A stretch of DNA of 64,000 nt from an uncultured Lacinutrix sp. (GCA_937129145.1 CAKZMU010000007.1:62001-126000), one strand, 5' to 3'. Shown: positions 27,556 to 35,414, counted from the first letter of the stretch. A program made the numbers and translations. The notes: generated by a model from the sequence alone, not told the origin.

Positions 27556-27567
27556 GCCTAATTAGGC
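27556..27567. promoter_or_regulatory. 12-base palindrome upstream of the ZIP transporter
   Basis: GCCTAATTAGGC is a perfect palindrome 12 bases upstream of the ZIP start codon and 7 bases beyond the methyltransferase stop. It could be an operator for a dimeric metal-responsive repressor or a weak hairpin between the two genes. No known Zur or Fur consensus is matched with confidence. Confidence 0.35.
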
Positions 27568-27573
27568 TTTATA

Positions 27574-28305
27574 TTACATGAAAATCATAATCAAACGTTC
27601 GGAGCTATATTTATTGAATGTATTGAGTTTATAATCACCAAAAACATCTAATAATTGAATATTTGCTTGTGCAAACATACGTTCAAAATCATTAAGCGTT
27701 AGGGCTTTTACTAATTCTTGATAATGGTATGGTTGTCCTTCAGCATTAAACGAAATATCTTTTACAATAAATCCGTTTTCAACATAGCGCTTTAATTGAA
27801 AGTCAATACCATCAATAGTTTTGGTGTTTTCTTTAACCAAATTATTTACCACAAAATCGGCATTTAAAAAATCAATAACACCAACACTATTGTTTTTTAA
27901 ATTAGCTTTGATGGATTTTATGGTATTTAAATCGTCTTCATCATCCTCAAAAAAACCAAAGCTCGTAAACAAATTAAAAACAGCATTAAATTGTTTAGCA
28001 TAAGCTTCACGCATATCATGAACCTCAAAATGCAAGGTGTCGTTTTCAAATTGTTTTGCAAAAGCAATGCTTTTTTCCGAAAGGTCTATGCCTGTAACAT
28101 CATAGCCAATGGAGTTCAAATACACAGCATGACGTCCTTTTCCGCAAGCTAAATCCAATATGGAACTGCTTTGAGGGATATTGAGATAACTCGTGAGATT
28201 TTCCATAAAAGCTTGCGCTTCTTTGTCGTCTCTATGCTTATACAAAATATGATAGAATGGTGTGTCAAACCATGAGGAATACCAATCTTTCGTGTCTTTT
28301 GTCAT
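27574..28305 (-). CDS. Class I SAM-dependent methyltransferase
   Basis: A 243-residue protein with the nucleotide-binding motif SILDLACGKGRHAVYLN near residue 48 and the following acidic strand GYDVTGIDLSEKS. FNAVFNLFTSFGFFEDDEDD corresponds to motif IV. No RNA-binding domain is visible, so a small-molecule or protein substrate is likely. It is the first gene on the minus strand from the mirrored promoter pair at 28325-28343. Confidence 0.85.
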   Translation of the reverse strand: MTKDTKDWYSSWFDTPFYHILYKHRDDKEAQAFMENLTSYLNIPQSSSILDLACGKGRHAVYLNSIGYDVTGIDLSEKSIAFAKQFENDTLHFEVHDMREAYAKQFNAVFNLFTSFGFFEDDEDDLNTIKSIKANLKNNSVGVIDFLNADFVVNNLVKENTKTIDGIDFQLKRYVENGFIVKDISFNAEGQPYHYQELVKALTLNDFERMFAQANIQLLDVFGDYKLNTFNKYSSERLIMIFM

Positions 28306-28324
28306 ACATTAATGTGTGTCGCAA

Positions 28325-28332
28325 CAAAAATA
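28325..28332 (-). promoter_or_regulatory. Candidate -7 element of the methyltransferase (mirrored pair)
   Basis: On the minus strand the octamer reads TATTTTTG. It is the exact mirror of the plus-strand TATTTTTG at 28336-28343, with only CTT between them. The predicted leader is about 14 bases. Confidence 0.45.
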
Positions 28333-28335
28333 CTT

Positions 28336-28343
28336 TATTTTTG
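28336..28343 (+). promoter_or_regulatory. Candidate -7 element of the THUMP methyltransferase (mirrored pair)
   Basis: TATTTTTG on the plus strand would start a transcript near 28349 with a leader of nearly 100 bases before the ATG at 28447. It forms an inverted repeat with the minus-strand element at 28325-28332. Confidence 0.4.
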
Positions 28344-28446
28344 CAATCTATTTACTCGCTAAGCAAGATTTGAGTATTAATTTTTTGAAAATCTAAGAAT
28401 TGTTTCTATAATAGGAGTAAAGCTTGTTCTAAGATTTAATAAGTAT

Positions 28447-29601
28447 ATGGAGAATTTTAAAATGGTAGCCAAAACCTTATTTGGTTTTGAAGAATTATTA
28501 GCAAAAGAATTGCGAAACTTAGGCGCACAAGATGTAAAAATTGGTGTGCGTAACGTTAGTTTTGTTGGTGATACTGGCTTTATGTACAAGGCTAATTTAG
28601 CATTGCGAACTGCTATTAAAATTTTAAAACCCATAAAAACCTTTCGTGTTGCTAATGAGGAAGATTTATATAGGCAAGTGTATAAAATGTCTTGGGATAA
28701 ATATTTATCTGAAACTGGTTCGCTGGCTGTAGATGCTACCGTGCATTCTCATGTATTTACACATTCAAAATACATAGCTTTAAAAACCAAGGATGCTATT
28801 GTCGATAAGTTTAGAGACACTAAAGGCACCAGACCCAATGTGGATTTACGTTTTCCAGATTTAAAAATAAACGTGCATATCGACCGACAACTATGTACTG
28901 TATCGTTGGATAGCTCAGGTGAATCGTTGCATAGACGTGGCTATAAAACAGCGACCAATATTGCGCCAATTAACGAAGTATTGGCTGCAGGTTTGGTGAT
29001 GCTATCTGGTTGGGATGGACAAAGCGATTTTATGGACCCCATGTGTGGTAGTGGCACTATGTTAATTGAAGCTGCCATGATAGCGTGTAATATTCCTCCT
29101 AATTTAATGCGTAAAGAGTTCGCTTTCGAACGTTGGCAGGATTGGGATGTTGAATTATTTGAAAAAATAGAAGAATCGCTACTTGGTAAAACCCGTGATT
29201 TTCATCATAAAATGATAGGTTATGATAAGTCACCATCGGCAGTTAGAAAAGCCAATGATAATATTAAAAATGCCAATTTAGAAGATTTTATTAAAGTAAA
29301 ACATGAAGATTTCTTTAAAACGCAAAAAGCAGGCGAAGCTCATTTGCATATGGTGTTTAATCCGCCGTATGGCGAACGTTTAGAGAGTTTGAATGTAGAA
29401 GAGTTTTATGGCGATATGGGCACTACTTTAAAACACGGTTATCCAGGAACACACGCATGGTTTATTACCTCAAATTTAGAAGGTTTAAAACACGTGGGGC
29501 TGAGGCCTTCACGAAAAATAAAACTCTTTAATGCAAAATTAGAAGCACGTTTAGTGAAATATGAAATGTATGAAGGCAGTAAAAAAGCCAAGAAACAGTA
29601 A
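28447..29601 (+). CDS. THUMP-domain 23S rRNA guanine methyltransferase (RlmL/YpsC type)
   Basis: A 384-residue RNA methyltransferase matching the RlmL half of E. coli RlmKL or B. subtilis YpsC, which make N2-methylguanosine in 23S rRNA. Residues 1-150 hold a ferredoxin-like plus THUMP region (KTLFGFEELLAKELRNLG, then DKFRDTKGTRPNVDLRFPDL). The catalytic domain has DPMCGSGTMLIEAAMIA near residue 198 and the N-P-P-Y motif FNPPYGERL near 304. It ends 3 bases before the convergent oxidoreductase gene. Confidence 0.9.
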   Translation: MENFKMVAKTLFGFEELLAKELRNLGAQDVKIGVRNVSFVGDTGFMYKANLALRTAIKILKPIKTFRVANEEDLYRQVYKMSWDKYLSETGSLAVDATVHSHVFTHSKYIALKTKDAIVDKFRDTKGTRPNVDLRFPDLKINVHIDRQLCTVSLDSSGESLHRRGYKTATNIAPINEVLAAGLVMLSGWDGQSDFMDPMCGSGTMLIEAAMIACNIPPNLMRKEFAFERWQDWDVELFEKIEESLLGKTRDFHHKMIGYDKSPSAVRKANDNIKNANLEDFIKVKHEDFFKTQKAGEAHLHMVFNPPYGERLESLNVEEFYGDMGTTLKHGYPGTHAWFITSNLEGLKHVGLRPSRKIKLFNAKLEARLVKYEMYEGSKKAKKQ

Positions 29602-29604
29602 TTT

Positions 29605-30939
29605 TTAAAAACCCCTATACGGAGCATCTAAAAACGCATTAGCTTCTTCTTCCTCAAATCGTGCAGTTTCATTGTTCCAATGCAATGTTTGGTTTGGAAA
29701 ACGTCCAGCAATCACACCAAGCAAAATGGTTTCAGTTAATTTTGCTGAATACGAGAAAGGTGCAGTACATTCATCCTTGCCTAAGCAAGCATCCACAAAT
29801 TGATGGTAATGTTTTGGACTTTCTGCAGCATAGTCACGAACAGGCTCACCTAATCCATATTTTTCAACAGCTATTTCTTGAAACTCACCATCGACAATCA
29901 ACTTTGGTAATAGCTGAAAATGTGGCAAGTATAAGCGTCCTTTTTCTCCAATAAACATAGCACCTTGGCTATGCAGTTTTTCATTATTTGGAAGTATTAA
30001 ATCTTCGTGCTCCTCTGGTGCACCTTCACCATCATACCAAATCCATTTAAAGTTTTCAGTCGTGTGTTTTGTTCCCGGAAACTCATAGGTTACTGTATTT
30101 TTTTCAGGAAAGCCAAAACCGTTTGGTTCCCTGCAATTAGTAGTGATTGTTTTTGGCACACCCAACTCTAACGCATTATAGGGCGTATCGAAAATATGCA
30201 CTCCCATATCACCTAATGTTCCGCAACCATAATCCATTAACTTTCGCCAATTCATGGTATGGTAAAAGCCTTCTTTATAAGGTCTTTCTGCTGAAGTGCC
30301 TAACCAGAGATTCCAATCCAAATTTTCTGGTATTGGGTCTGAACCTTCAGGAACAGGACCATCATAACCCCAATTTTTAGGCGACCATGCTCTTACAGCA
30401 CTTACTTTCCCAATAATACCATCTTGAATTAGTAACGTCGCTAGTTTATAGTCGTAAAAAGAATGTACTTGAATACCCATTTGAGTCACAAGGTTCTTTT
30501 CATCTGCTATTTTACGCATAGCACGAGCTTCGGTAACATGGTGTGTTAAAGGTTTTTGACAATATACTGCTTTGTTCATTTCCATTGCCATCATTGATGC
30601 TGGTGCATGTGTGTGGTCTGGAGTAGAAATAACCACGGCATCAATATCATTTTTAAGTTCTTTGAGCATCACTCTATAATCTTTATAGATTTTGGCTTCA
30701 GGGAATAATTCCTGAGCAGCTTTAAGGTAATTACTATCCACATCGCATAATGCCTTAACATCTACTTTTGGGTGCGAAGACATATTTTTAAGGTCTTCCA
30801 TACCCATATTACCAACACCTACATGAGCGGTTCTTAATCTAGTTGGCGTCGCATTTGCTTTTGCACACATTTGAATGGAAGGTAATATTACTACTGAGGA
30901 AAGGATGGCGGATTTTTTTACAAAGTCTCGTCTTTTCAT
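29605..30939 (-). CDS. Gfo/Idh/MocA family oxidoreductase with Tat-type signal
   Basis: A 444-residue NAD(P)-dependent oxidoreductase. The N-terminus KRRDFVKKSAILSSVVILPS is a twin-arginine-like signal. The Rossmann motif AHVGVGNMGMEDL and the catalytic block CQKPLTHHVTEARAM (E-K-P variant Q-K-P) are as in exported members. They act on sugars or inositols, often making 3-keto intermediates. It follows the DUF1080 gene by 9 bases, a frequent partnership. Confidence 0.88.
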   Translation of the reverse strand: MKRRDFVKKSAILSSVVILPSIQMCAKANATPTRLRTAHVGVGNMGMEDLKNMSSHPKVDVKALCDVDSNYLKAAQELFPEAKIYKDYRVMLKELKNDIDAVVISTPDHTHAPASMMAMEMNKAVYCQKPLTHHVTEARAMRKIADEKNLVTQMGIQVHSFYDYKLATLLIQDGIIGKVSAVRAWSPKNWGYDGPVPEGSDPIPENLDWNLWLGTSAERPYKEGFYHTMNWRKLMDYGCGTLGDMGVHIFDTPYNALELGVPKTITTNCREPNGFGFPEKNTVTYEFPGTKHTTENFKWIWYDGEGAPEEHEDLILPNNEKLHSQGAMFIGEKGRLYLPHFQLLPKLIVDGEFQEIAVEKYGLGEPVRDYAAESPKHYHQFVDACLGKDECTAPFSYSAKLTETILLGVIAGRFPNQTLHWNNETARFEEEEANAFLDAPYRGF

Positions 30940-30948
30940 AGTGGTTGG

Positions 30949-31698
30949 TTATAATTTCTTGATTTTAATATTTCTAAACCATAAAGGACTGTCGTGGTCT
31001 TGAAGCCCAATATATCCAGATTTGAACTTTCCGTAGTTTGGAGCATTTTTCCATTTGCTTTTTGATTTTCTTTCGTGCCAATCATCAGACCATGGGACAA
31101 AAGACAAAAGTTTTTTACCATTTAACCAATGCTCTACATTGTTTGGAGTGAATACTATTCTTGTAGTATTCCACTCTCCAGCAGGTTTCACTATTTTCTT
31201 GCTATTATCTGGTACATACATGGCATAATCGGCACCTGTTTTTTGCCATTCTTGTAATTTAGCGTCATTTATTTCTTCCCATTTTAAATCATCGAGAAGT
31301 TGATATTCAGGACCAATTTCTGGCATACTACCCATGCCTTCTTTTAAATGATACAAGACACCGCTATTGCCACCTTCTGGTAGTTTCCACTCTAGGTAAA
31401 GCTCAAAGTTTTGAAATTCTTCGGCAGCATAAATAATGTCGCTACCGCCTTGATGCTCGTCTTCTAAACGTTTTTCGGTGTCGAAAGTCAATACACCATT
31501 ATCAATGACCCATTTTTCAGGTAATTTGTCGCCATTAAATGCTCTCCAGCCTTTGGTAGATGTTCCGTCGAACAAATATATCCAATCACTGTCTTTATTT
31601 GTTTTTTCAGAAATTTCTTGAGTAGTCTCTTTGTTATTTGTTTTACATGAAACAGTAACTAAGAGAACCAAAATTAAAAGTGTGGCGTTTTTAATCAT
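30949..31698 (-). CDS. DUF1080 (3-keto-glycoside hydrolase-like) lipoprotein
   Basis: A lipoprotein signal (LILVLLVTVSCKTN) leads a jelly-roll DUF1080 domain: WIYLFDGTSTKGWRAFNGDKLPEKWVIDNGVL, FELYLEWKLPEGGNSGVLYHL, EWNTTRIVFTPNNVEHWLNGKKL and GYIGLQDHDSPLWFRNIKIK. Relatives act as 3-keto-disaccharide hydrolases or lyases. It is the first gene of an operon with the Gfo/Idh oxidoreductase, which could make the keto sugar that it cleaves. Confidence 0.9.
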   Translation of the reverse strand: MIKNATLLILVLLVTVSCKTNNKETTQEISEKTNKDSDWIYLFDGTSTKGWRAFNGDKLPEKWVIDNGVLTFDTEKRLEDEHQGGSDIIYAAEEFQNFELYLEWKLPEGGNSGVLYHLKEGMGSMPEIGPEYQLLDDLKWEEINDAKLQEWQKTGADYAMYVPDNSKKIVKPAGEWNTTRIVFTPNNVEHWLNGKKLLSFVPWSDDWHERKSKSKWKNAPNYGKFKSGYIGLQDHDSPLWFRNIKIKKL

Positions 31699-31789
31699 TT
31701 ACAAAGTGTTTAAGTACTTTCTAAAAATAGTAAATTAAATGCTACTGTGCCATTTTTTAAGTGAACTGGCAATAGAAAGTACTTAAAGC

Positions 31790-32335
31790 CTAGAATGATG
31801 TTGCAACTTTTGGGTATTCATTAAATAGGGTTTCTACCAATTCGTTTACATACTCAGGTAATTTCTTGTTGTAACGACTCAAATCACATTTTATAGAGGC
31901 TTGCCATATTATTTGATTTTTTTCAAAATCGGATACATAGGCTACTAAAGTTTCTTCGGTGTAAATAGTGGTGTTTATTGTGCATTCTTCCCAGTAGCTA
32001 TATTCGTCCTGCTTTTTGCAATCGTAAAACACAGCTTCTTTTTCTTCAATAATCAAATTAAACCCAACCTGCAGTTGTGGATTCAGTACATTGGTTTTAT
32101 GACCTCTTTTAATCATTTCGTTTTCTAGTGCGTTGCCAATAAGTTCGCGAACTTTATTGTTGTCGTGATTTGGAAAATTAGTATTTTCTACAAATAAATC
32201 ATCCACACAAATTACAAATGTGTTGTAAGAATCAAAGTCTGCGTTTTCATCGAATTCTGCTAAAACAGCTTCGGTTGATGCACATCCTAAAAGAGTTAGT
32301 AGAAAAATAATACTGAGTGTTTTTAAAGTTTTCAT
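31790..32335 (-). CDS. DUF4136-like lipoprotein
   Basis: A lipoprotein signal (IIFLLTLLGCAST) precedes a mixed alpha-beta domain. FDENADFDSYNTFVI, IGNALENEMIKRGHKTN, LQVGFNLIIEEKE and KNQIIWQASIKCDL follow the DUF4136 plan (F-x-x-Y-x-T-F at the start, helix with KRG, then strands ending in W-x-A). Function is unknown, perhaps in the cell envelope. Four internal cysteines in the CDCKK/ECTINT region are unusual and might form disulphides. Confidence 0.7.
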   Translation of the reverse strand: MKTLKTLSIIFLLTLLGCASTEAVLAEFDENADFDSYNTFVICVDDLFVENTNFPNHDNNKVRELIGNALENEMIKRGHKTNVLNPQLQVGFNLIIEEKEAVFYDCKKQDEYSYWEECTINTTIYTEETLVAYVSDFEKNQIIWQASIKCDLSRYNKKLPEYVNELVETLFNEYPKVATSF

Positions 32336-32533
32336 AGGTATTGAATTTAAAGATTGATGTTGTAGTTAAATGTCTTTAAACTCATTGAGAATTACTATGA
32401 TATATGTCAGTTTTGGGTGTTGATTGTGTACGTGTTAGTAAATAGTTAGGTGTGTTGACTAGAGCAAAGCTAGTAAGAGAAAATGAACCAGAGAAAAATC
32501 ACTGACTTAGTAATTATTTATACACAGTACTTT

Positions 32534-32543
32534 GTTGGCACAC
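32534..32543. repeat. GTTGGCACAC, left copy of an inverted repeat flanking an orphan gene
   Basis: GTTGGCACAC lies 4 bases after the stop of the orphan gene at 32548-33378. Its exact reverse complement, GTGTGCCAAC, lies at 33476-33485 on the other side of the gene. The neighbouring bases share AGTA and TATAA patterns in both copies. Confidence 0.6.
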
Positions 32544-32547
32544 GTTT

Positions 32548-33378
32548 TTATTCCCAATATTCGTATTTAAAGTATCTTGGAATATATCCTCGCACACTTT
32601 TTAAAAGTCCGTTTTTATAATATTTATAGTTTAATTCATACATCCATTTTCTGTCATTTTCTTCTCCATATTCTACAATAGATTTTATGAGTTTTTCTTT
32701 TTCATCAAATGTATTTGATAAGTAATTACTAATTTCTGTTCTTTTCAAATCATTATAGTCAGAATAACTAACTCGTTCTTTAATCAATACAGAATCTTTA
32801 TCATAATAACTCATTTCTGATTTTTTTAGTTTTGGTTGTAATGAATACCCAAAACGTCTTTTAACATAAAAATCTTTGTCATACTCTTTGGTTTCTTGGT
32901 AGGCAATTATAGAATCTCTTCTTTTCTTATAGATTGTTCTAAATGGCTCATAATAAAATATCTTTTGACTGATTGGATTTTTAAAATCTCTTTGATAATA
33001 TTTAATAGCTTTTAACCTTGATATTGAGTCATATTCATATGTTTTTTTGTCAACGCTATATTTGTTTTCGTAGTAAATAGTGGAATCTAATTCCCGTATT
33101 AAAAAACCGCTTTTATCATATTCAAAATATATTATATGGTCTAAACTTTTTCTTTTTCTAGTACGTCTATTATAGGAAGCGCTATATTTTTCTATTCTAA
33201 TCCGATTTCCATTTTTATCTAATTCCACAATTTCGGATAGGTCTTTTGGTGAGTTCAGATATACATAAATTTTCTTCACTTTATGATTTGCATATACACT
33301 ATCAGGTTGCCATCTGTTTTCTATTTGTCCATAGCTAATGAATGAAACACAAAAGAATAATAAAACTAGTTCTTTCAT
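32548..33378 (-). CDS. Secreted orphan protein with YD/RHS-like strands
   Basis: A signal peptide (MKELVLLFFCVSFISYGQ) precedes 258 residues rich in Tyr, Lys and Asp, with repeated short strands such as IIYFEYDKSGFLIRELDSTIYY, KTYEYDSISRLKAIKYY and ELNYKYYKNGLLKSVRGY. These resemble the YD repeats of RHS proteins (Y-D-x-x-G-R-L) in loose form. Function is unknown. The inverted GTGTGCCAAC flanks and isolated position suggest an exchangeable accessory gene. Confidence 0.7.
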   Translation of the reverse strand: MKELVLLFFCVSFISYGQIENRWQPDSVYANHKVKKIYVYLNSPKDLSEIVELDKNGNRIRIEKYSASYNRRTRKRKSLDHIIYFEYDKSGFLIRELDSTIYYENKYSVDKKTYEYDSISRLKAIKYYQRDFKNPISQKIFYYEPFRTIYKKRRDSIIAYQETKEYDKDFYVKRRFGYSLQPKLKKSEMSYYDKDSVLIKERVSYSDYNDLKRTEISNYLSNTFDEKEKLIKSIVEYGEENDRKWMYELNYKYYKNGLLKSVRGYIPRYFKYEYWE

Positions 33379-33395
33379 TTTGATATATTTTCAGT

Positions 33396-33403
33396 CAAAT
33401 TTA
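33396..33403 (-). promoter_or_regulatory. Candidate -7 element of the orphan gene
   Basis: The minus strand reads TAAATTTG, matching TAnnTTTG, 18 bases before the start codon. It lies inside the repeat-flanked segment, so the gene would carry its own promoter. Confidence 0.4.
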
Positions 33404-33475
33404 ATTTCAGATTTCGCAAGTAAAAAACCATAATGAGTGAAAGAGTGTTTTCGGTTAGGTAAGAGTTTTTCAAAT

Positions 33476-33485
33476 GTGTGCCAAC
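33476..33485. repeat. GTGTGCCAAC, right copy of an inverted repeat flanking an orphan gene
   Basis: Exact reverse complement of 32534-32543. It is followed by TAGTATATATAAGCTAATATAGG, an AT-rich run reminiscent of the flanks of accessory-gene cassettes that I recall from other flavobacterial genomes. Confidence 0.6.
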
Positions 33486-33553
33486 TAGTATATATAAGCT
33501 AATATAGGCATTATCCTAGATTACTTAAGAATAACAGGAGCAATTAACAATGT

Positions 33554-34345
33554 TTACCTTTTCTTATTCTTAGCTATCCTATAGTTTAAAAACTCCACAA
33601 ACAACGAGAATGCAATGGCAAAATACAAGTAGCCTTTTGGTATGGCACCAACTTCGTTTCCAAAGAGTGAGGTATGCGATAAGTGAGCAGCCTCTGTAAT
33701 AAGCATAAAGCCAATAAGTATTAAAAATGCCAAACCAAGCATTTGAATACTTGGGTGCTCGTCTATAAATTTACGTATGGGATTAGCAAAGGCAATCATG
33801 ACTATTATAGAGATAACTACCGCAATAATCATTAACACCAAATTATAATTGTGGTTGGTCGATAACCCATTGGTCATACCTACAGCTGTTAAAATGGAAT
33901 CTATTGAGAAAATAAAATCGATAAGTACTATTTGTACGATGGCTTGTGAGAACGATTTTATTTTTTTGCTTTTAACAACATCTTCGTCGTGTGAAGGTGT
34001 TTCAACTTTCTCACGGATTTCCGAGGTGCTTTTATAAATTAAAAACAGCCCTCCAGCAAACAAAATAACACTTTGCCAACTTATCGCTAGGTGTAACCAG
34101 CTGTTGTCAAACGTATAAAAAGGTTCACTTAAACCAATTAAAAATGACACAAAAAATAGTAATATAATTCGCTGAACCATAGCGAGTAACAAGCCTATAT
34201 TTGTAGCTTTACTTCGTTTATTTTCTGGTAGCTTGTTAGCAGCAATAGAAATGAATACAATATTATCTATTCCTAAAATAATTTCTAAAAACGTAAGGGT
34301 TAACAATGCCATAATAGCATCGCTTGATGTTAGAAATTCCAGCAT
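33554..34345 (-). CDS. TerC family integral membrane protein
   Basis: Seven or more hydrophobic helices in 263 residues, with the two conserved acidic motifs of the family: TFLEIILGIDNIVFISIA near residue 20 and LIDFIFSIDSILTAVGM near residue 141. TerC/Alx proteins export manganese or take part in metal loading and tellurite response; the Asp residues in the helices fit metal transport. The gene follows a small lipoprotein gene by 4 bases. Confidence 0.9.
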   Translation of the reverse strand: MLEFLTSSDAIMALLTLTFLEIILGIDNIVFISIAANKLPENKRSKATNIGLLLAMVQRIILLFFVSFLIGLSEPFYTFDNSWLHLAISWQSVILFAGGLFLIYKSTSEIREKVETPSHDEDVVKSKKIKSFSQAIVQIVLIDFIFSIDSILTAVGMTNGLSTNHNYNLVLMIIAVVISIIVMIAFANPIRKFIDEHPSIQMLGLAFLILIGFMLITEAAHLSHTSLFGNEVGAIPKGYLYFAIAFSLFVEFLNYRIAKNKKR

Positions 34346-34349
34346 AATG

Positions 34350-34718
34350 TTACTCTATTTTTGTAGCTATTCCTTTTTGTTTTAGCGTTTCGCCTACATA
34401 CGAATACTCGAATGTATAGGTAGAATCGGTTGTGGTTAATATTTTTAAATGTATATCCTTTTTTTCTGCCATACTTTTTGGGTTTATGGTTTTAAAAACG
34501 ACTTCGCAATCGTTAATCCATCGTACAGTTGCAGAGTCCGTTTTGTTTTCAAAGATTTCTATTTGCAAATCCTCGGTTCTGGTAAAGGTTGACACGTAGC
34601 TCACGTCATCAATAACAATGGTGCTTTTGTACGAGCCTGTTTTATAATCTAAGCAATTGCGCTCTATTTGGTAGCAACTTGAAACCAATAATAGTAAAAG
34701 AATGTAGGAGTATTTCAT
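34350..34718 (-). CDS. Small lipoprotein of unknown function
   Basis: A lipoprotein signal (MKYSYILLLLLVSSC) is followed by a 108-residue beta-rich domain with YKTGSYKSTIVIDDVSYVSTFTRTEDLQIE and TVRWINDCEVVFKTINP. Similar proteins occur throughout Flavobacteriia and have sometimes been mislabelled topoisomerase IV. An alternative ATG 15 bases upstream would place MKYYQ before the signal, but a candidate promoter at 34736-34743 starts the transcript near there, so 34718 is preferred. It probably forms an operon with terC. Confidence 0.75.
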   Translation of the reverse strand: MKYSYILLLLLVSSCYQIERNCLDYKTGSYKSTIVIDDVSYVSTFTRTEDLQIEIFENKTDSATVRWINDCEVVFKTINPKSMAEKKDIHLKILTTTDSTYTFEYSYVGETLKQKGIATKIE

Positions 34719-34735
34719 CTGGTAATATTTCACTA

Positions 34736-34743
34736 CAAATTTA
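34736..34743 (-). promoter_or_regulatory. Candidate -7 element of the lipoprotein-terC transcript
   Basis: On the minus strand TAAATTTG matches TAnnTTTG. The predicted transcript start near 34730 excludes the upstream ATG at 34733. It lies in the 38-base gap after the XRE gene. Confidence 0.4.
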
Positions 34744-34756
34744 AGAAACTTAATGC

Positions 34757-35125
34757 TTAATTGGTATAGTTTTTAAAAGTACCGTCCTTAAAAAAAATGA
34801 TAATTCTATCAATATCTTTTGAATGTGAAGTCTCTAAAGCATCATTCACATAATTTTCTTTAAAACTCAGGGTGTTTTTTTGCTCCTTTGTGCTTGTGGT
34901 TTTAGGAAATGTGCCTTTACCATTTAGCAACCAATACAAATCAACCTCAGGAAAGGAGGAGAGTATTTTCATCACAAAATCTAAACTTGGCTTATTTCTT
35001 CCAGAAAGTATGTGTGAGATGCTTGAACGTTGCACACCTATCTTATCGGCAAAAGAAGATGCTGACAGATTGTAATAATCTATAATTTCTTGCAGTCTTT
35101 TGGTGAAATTTTTAGAGTTTATCAT
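34757..35125 (-). CDS. XRE family helix-turn-helix transcriptional regulator
   Basis: A 122-residue regulator. Residues 3-65 form a HTH_3 domain: LQEIIDYYNLSASSFADKIGVQRSSISHILSGRNKPSLDFVMKIL, with the recognition helix RSSISHILSG. VDLYWLLNGKGTF is the usual close of this type. The C-terminal 50 residues may serve in dimerisation. The start MINSKN at 35125 is chosen over the ATG 9 bases upstream because the domain begins there. It is divergent from the M14 peptidase, and repeated TTTACAA motifs near both starts are candidate operators. Confidence 0.88.
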   Translation of the reverse strand: MINSKNFTKRLQEIIDYYNLSASSFADKIGVQRSSISHILSGRNKPSLDFVMKILSSFPEVDLYWLLNGKGTFPKTTSTKEQKNTLSFKENYVNDALETSHSKDIDRIIIFFKDGTFKNYTN

Positions 35126-35131
35126 TGTAAA

Positions 35132-35139
35132 CAAATATA
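35132..35139 (-). promoter_or_regulatory. Candidate -7 element of the XRE gene
   Basis: The minus strand reads TATATTTG, 7 bases from the start codon, predicting an almost leaderless message. It overlaps the 9-mer TTGTAAACA (35125-35133), whose reverse complement recurs near the M14 promoter. Confidence 0.4.
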
Positions 35140-35329
35140 TGTATTATAAAACTTATTTTAAAGAGGGTTTATTGCATTTTTCTATTATTTATGAAACATA
35201 TATCTATTTTTTAATTAAAATATCACTTTATATTAAATATTTTAAATATCTGAAATACAATAATATAATAGTTAATATAAAATTTAATTAAAAATTCTTC
35301 AATATAACTATCCAGTTTTGAATAATGTG

Positions 35330-35345
35330 TATACAATTGTATACT
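35330..35345. promoter_or_regulatory. 16-base perfect palindrome GTATACAATTGTATAC
   Basis: A perfect palindrome in the divergent XRE/M14 gap, about 70 bases before the M14 start codon. It contains TACAATTGTA, related to the nearby TTTACAAATGTAAA and TTTACATTTGTAA boxes. A dimeric HTH protein could bind it. Confidence 0.55.
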
Positions 35346-35363
35346 AAATAGCTATGATTGTGT

Positions 35364-35402
35364 GTTTACAAATGTAAAATTTAGTTTATTTACATTTGTA
35401 AC
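35364..35402. promoter_or_regulatory. Inverted repeat over the M14 promoter
   Basis: TTACAAATGTAAA (35367-35379) and TTTACATTTGTAA (35390-35402) are exact reverse complements, and each arm is itself nearly palindromic. The right arm covers the -7 candidate TACATTTG (35392-35399). The 9-mer TGTTTACAA at 35364-35372 recurs inverted at the XRE start (35125-35133). Confidence 0.55.
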
Positions 35403-35414
35403 TCAATAAATGTT

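Noticed and set aside
32461..32530. CTAG...CTAG mini-hairpin near 32460
   Set aside because: Four-base arms are expected by chance and no T-run follows.
34757..35125. XRE regulator as a prophage repressor
   Set aside because: No integrase, phage structural gene or attachment repeat is nearby; neighbours are terC and M14 peptidase.
35126..35300. A 63-codon plus-strand frame in the XRE/M14 gap
   Set aside because: Its product is low-complexity Ile/Lys/Tyr text typical of AT-rich non-coding DNA.
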